Assembly: GCF_001039355.2 (NCBI RefSeq)
Contig: NW_019773859.1
Location: 467,194-498,126 of the forward strand
From: Lingula anatina
Taxonomy: Eukaryota; Brachiopoda; Lingulata; Lingulida; Lingulidae
Direction: 5' to 3'
Length of the DNA stretch: 30,933 nucleotides
A model generated the notes under the pieces. The model was not told the DNA's origin. It made no database searches and saw only the letters and a list, made by a program, of their open reading frames with translations. Shown in pieces: positions 30,106 to 30,933 of this stretch. The position numbers were made by a program, and so were the translations under genes. Every line of letters begins with the position of its first letter. Position 1 is the first letter of the stretch.

Positions 30106-30741
30106 AGAAGATATCACTATCTTTTCATTAAAGTACAGAAGGAAATGAGAAACTTTGTTGTGTAGGGGTGTGACAGGTCAAAGGTTTATTTGAAGAAGCC
30201 AGTGAGGACCTTCTCACAGCACAAACTCCCGGAGACGACACATGAAAAAGATGGTATGTACCGTGCAATCTTGTGAAAAGTAATTGAAATTTCAGAGTAT
30301 TACATATTTAAAACATATCGCTATGTATCTTGAACTTTCCCTTGTTGACATAACTACTGTAACAAGCGATTCCAGTCCCACAACTGAATAATCAATACTA
30401 GAAGGGGCCAGTATCTCTGACGTATCCACCAACGAGACCTTGGCAATCTGAAAGAATTCTTTTAAACTTTGCAATACATAAAAATGAATATTGCCCCTTA
30501 TTTATTTGACATATTTGTTAATGTTTAATACCTTCTCACTGTCACTGACTTTCAATGACCTGTCATTTTTTCAGTTTCAGTTGACCTGTCTGCAGACAGT
30601 GTTGAGCCATTCAAATGTATTAGTTCAGCAGCAACAGAAATGACATTAATGCGGACCCACATATCTTACATACAAACCGAAGAGGATGGGATCCAAACCA
30701 TTTTAGAAACATCAATTTTGAACACTTGCCTCATTTATTTT

Positions 30742-30771
30742 TATGTACAGACACAGATGTGTCTGTACATA
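30742..30771. repeat. 30-bp near-perfect palindrome
   Basis: Arms TATGTACAGACACA and TGTGTCTGTACATA flank a central GA; all 14 pairs match. Directly followed by a GCCGTY-rich tract (about 30788-30818) that reads like a dispersed repeat continuing off the window. Confidence 0.85.
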
Positions 30772-30933
30772 TAGCTGTCATCTGCGTCTGCCGTTGCCGT
30801 CTTCGCCGTCGCCGTGCACTTTTACCGATAACACGATAAGTGGAAAACGGTTTTTTCTTTTGGCTTGAAACTTACAGAACTGATGAATATTCGTAATACG
30901 CAGGTCAAGTTCGAAAATCAGCATGATCGGGTC

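Larger units (their letters stand above)
27656..30933 (+). other. POLG intron 1 (incomplete), holding a DNA transposon
   Basis: Starts at GTAGGT. No exon opening with G-Tyr-Ser-Trp, as expected after the split Trp codon, is visible up to the window end. Besides the transposon, it holds a hairpin at 28016-28044 and a palindrome at 30742-30771. An exon-like piece at 30167-30254, bounded by GTGTAG and GTATGT, does not match POLG. Confidence 0.65.

Noticed and set aside
30167-30254. Possible POLG exon 2 between GTGTAG and GTATGT
   Set aside because: The open frame (GCDRSKVYLKKPVRTFSQHK...) has the wrong phase and lacks the Tyr-Ser-Trp continuation expected after the split Trp codon.
1-30933. CRISPR arrays, bacterial operons, viral genes
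   Set aside because: No regular spacer-repeat array, no ribosome-binding-site gene strings and no viral protein signatures; the genes are intron-split animal genes.

Overview
The window is eukaryotic nuclear DNA from a metazoan. Its genes are split by GT-AG introns. The background is AT-rich and full of microsatellites, homopolymer runs and small inverted-repeat transposons, and all three recognisable genes are animal genes. I favour a marine invertebrate, possibly a mollusc or other lophotrochozoan. That placement is inference from gene style and repeat content, not from a diagnostic marker.

Layout, left to right. (1) 1-4288, minus strand: the 5' part of the homeobox gene orthopedia (otp). 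Coding exon 1 is 4225-4288 and exon 2 is 3603-3868. Exon 2 carries most of the homeodomain, and the exon with its recognition helix lies beyond the left edge, so 1-3602 is intron. (2) 4289 to about 13270: a roughly 9 kb spacer with no recognised gene. It holds simple repeats, a few GC/CpG-richer islands that may be regulatory, and some weak exon-like signals. (3) 13376-25846, minus strand: a complete ubiquilin gene. I could assemble all 15 coding exons with matching phases into a 575-residue protein (UBL, STI1 repeats, C-terminal UBA). Its introns hold two copies of one MITE, a TA-flanked foldback element and a diverged repeat. (4) 25847-27049: a 1.2 kb head-to-head gap, probably a shared promoter. 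(5) 27050-27655, plus strand: the first coding exon of mitochondrial DNA polymerase gamma (POLG). It has a transit-peptide-like N-terminus and the first exonuclease motif, but the conserved parts lie in two reading frames, so the exon carries an apparent one-base frameshift. (6) 27656-30933: POLG intron. It contains a 1.93 kb DNA transposon (28173-30099) with terminal inverted repeats, a perfect 6-bp target duplication, hairpin-rich subterminal repeats and a broken minus-strand gene resembling a zinc-finger transposase or ZNF862-type N-terminus.

The three genes have no obvious pathway in common: a neuroendocrine patterning factor, a proteasome shuttle and mtDNA replication. The points most worth a second look are the POLG frameshift, the transposon in the POLG intron, the nested foldback element in ubiquilin intron 7, and the paired MITEs, one of which ends about 20 bp from a ubiquilin splice donor.
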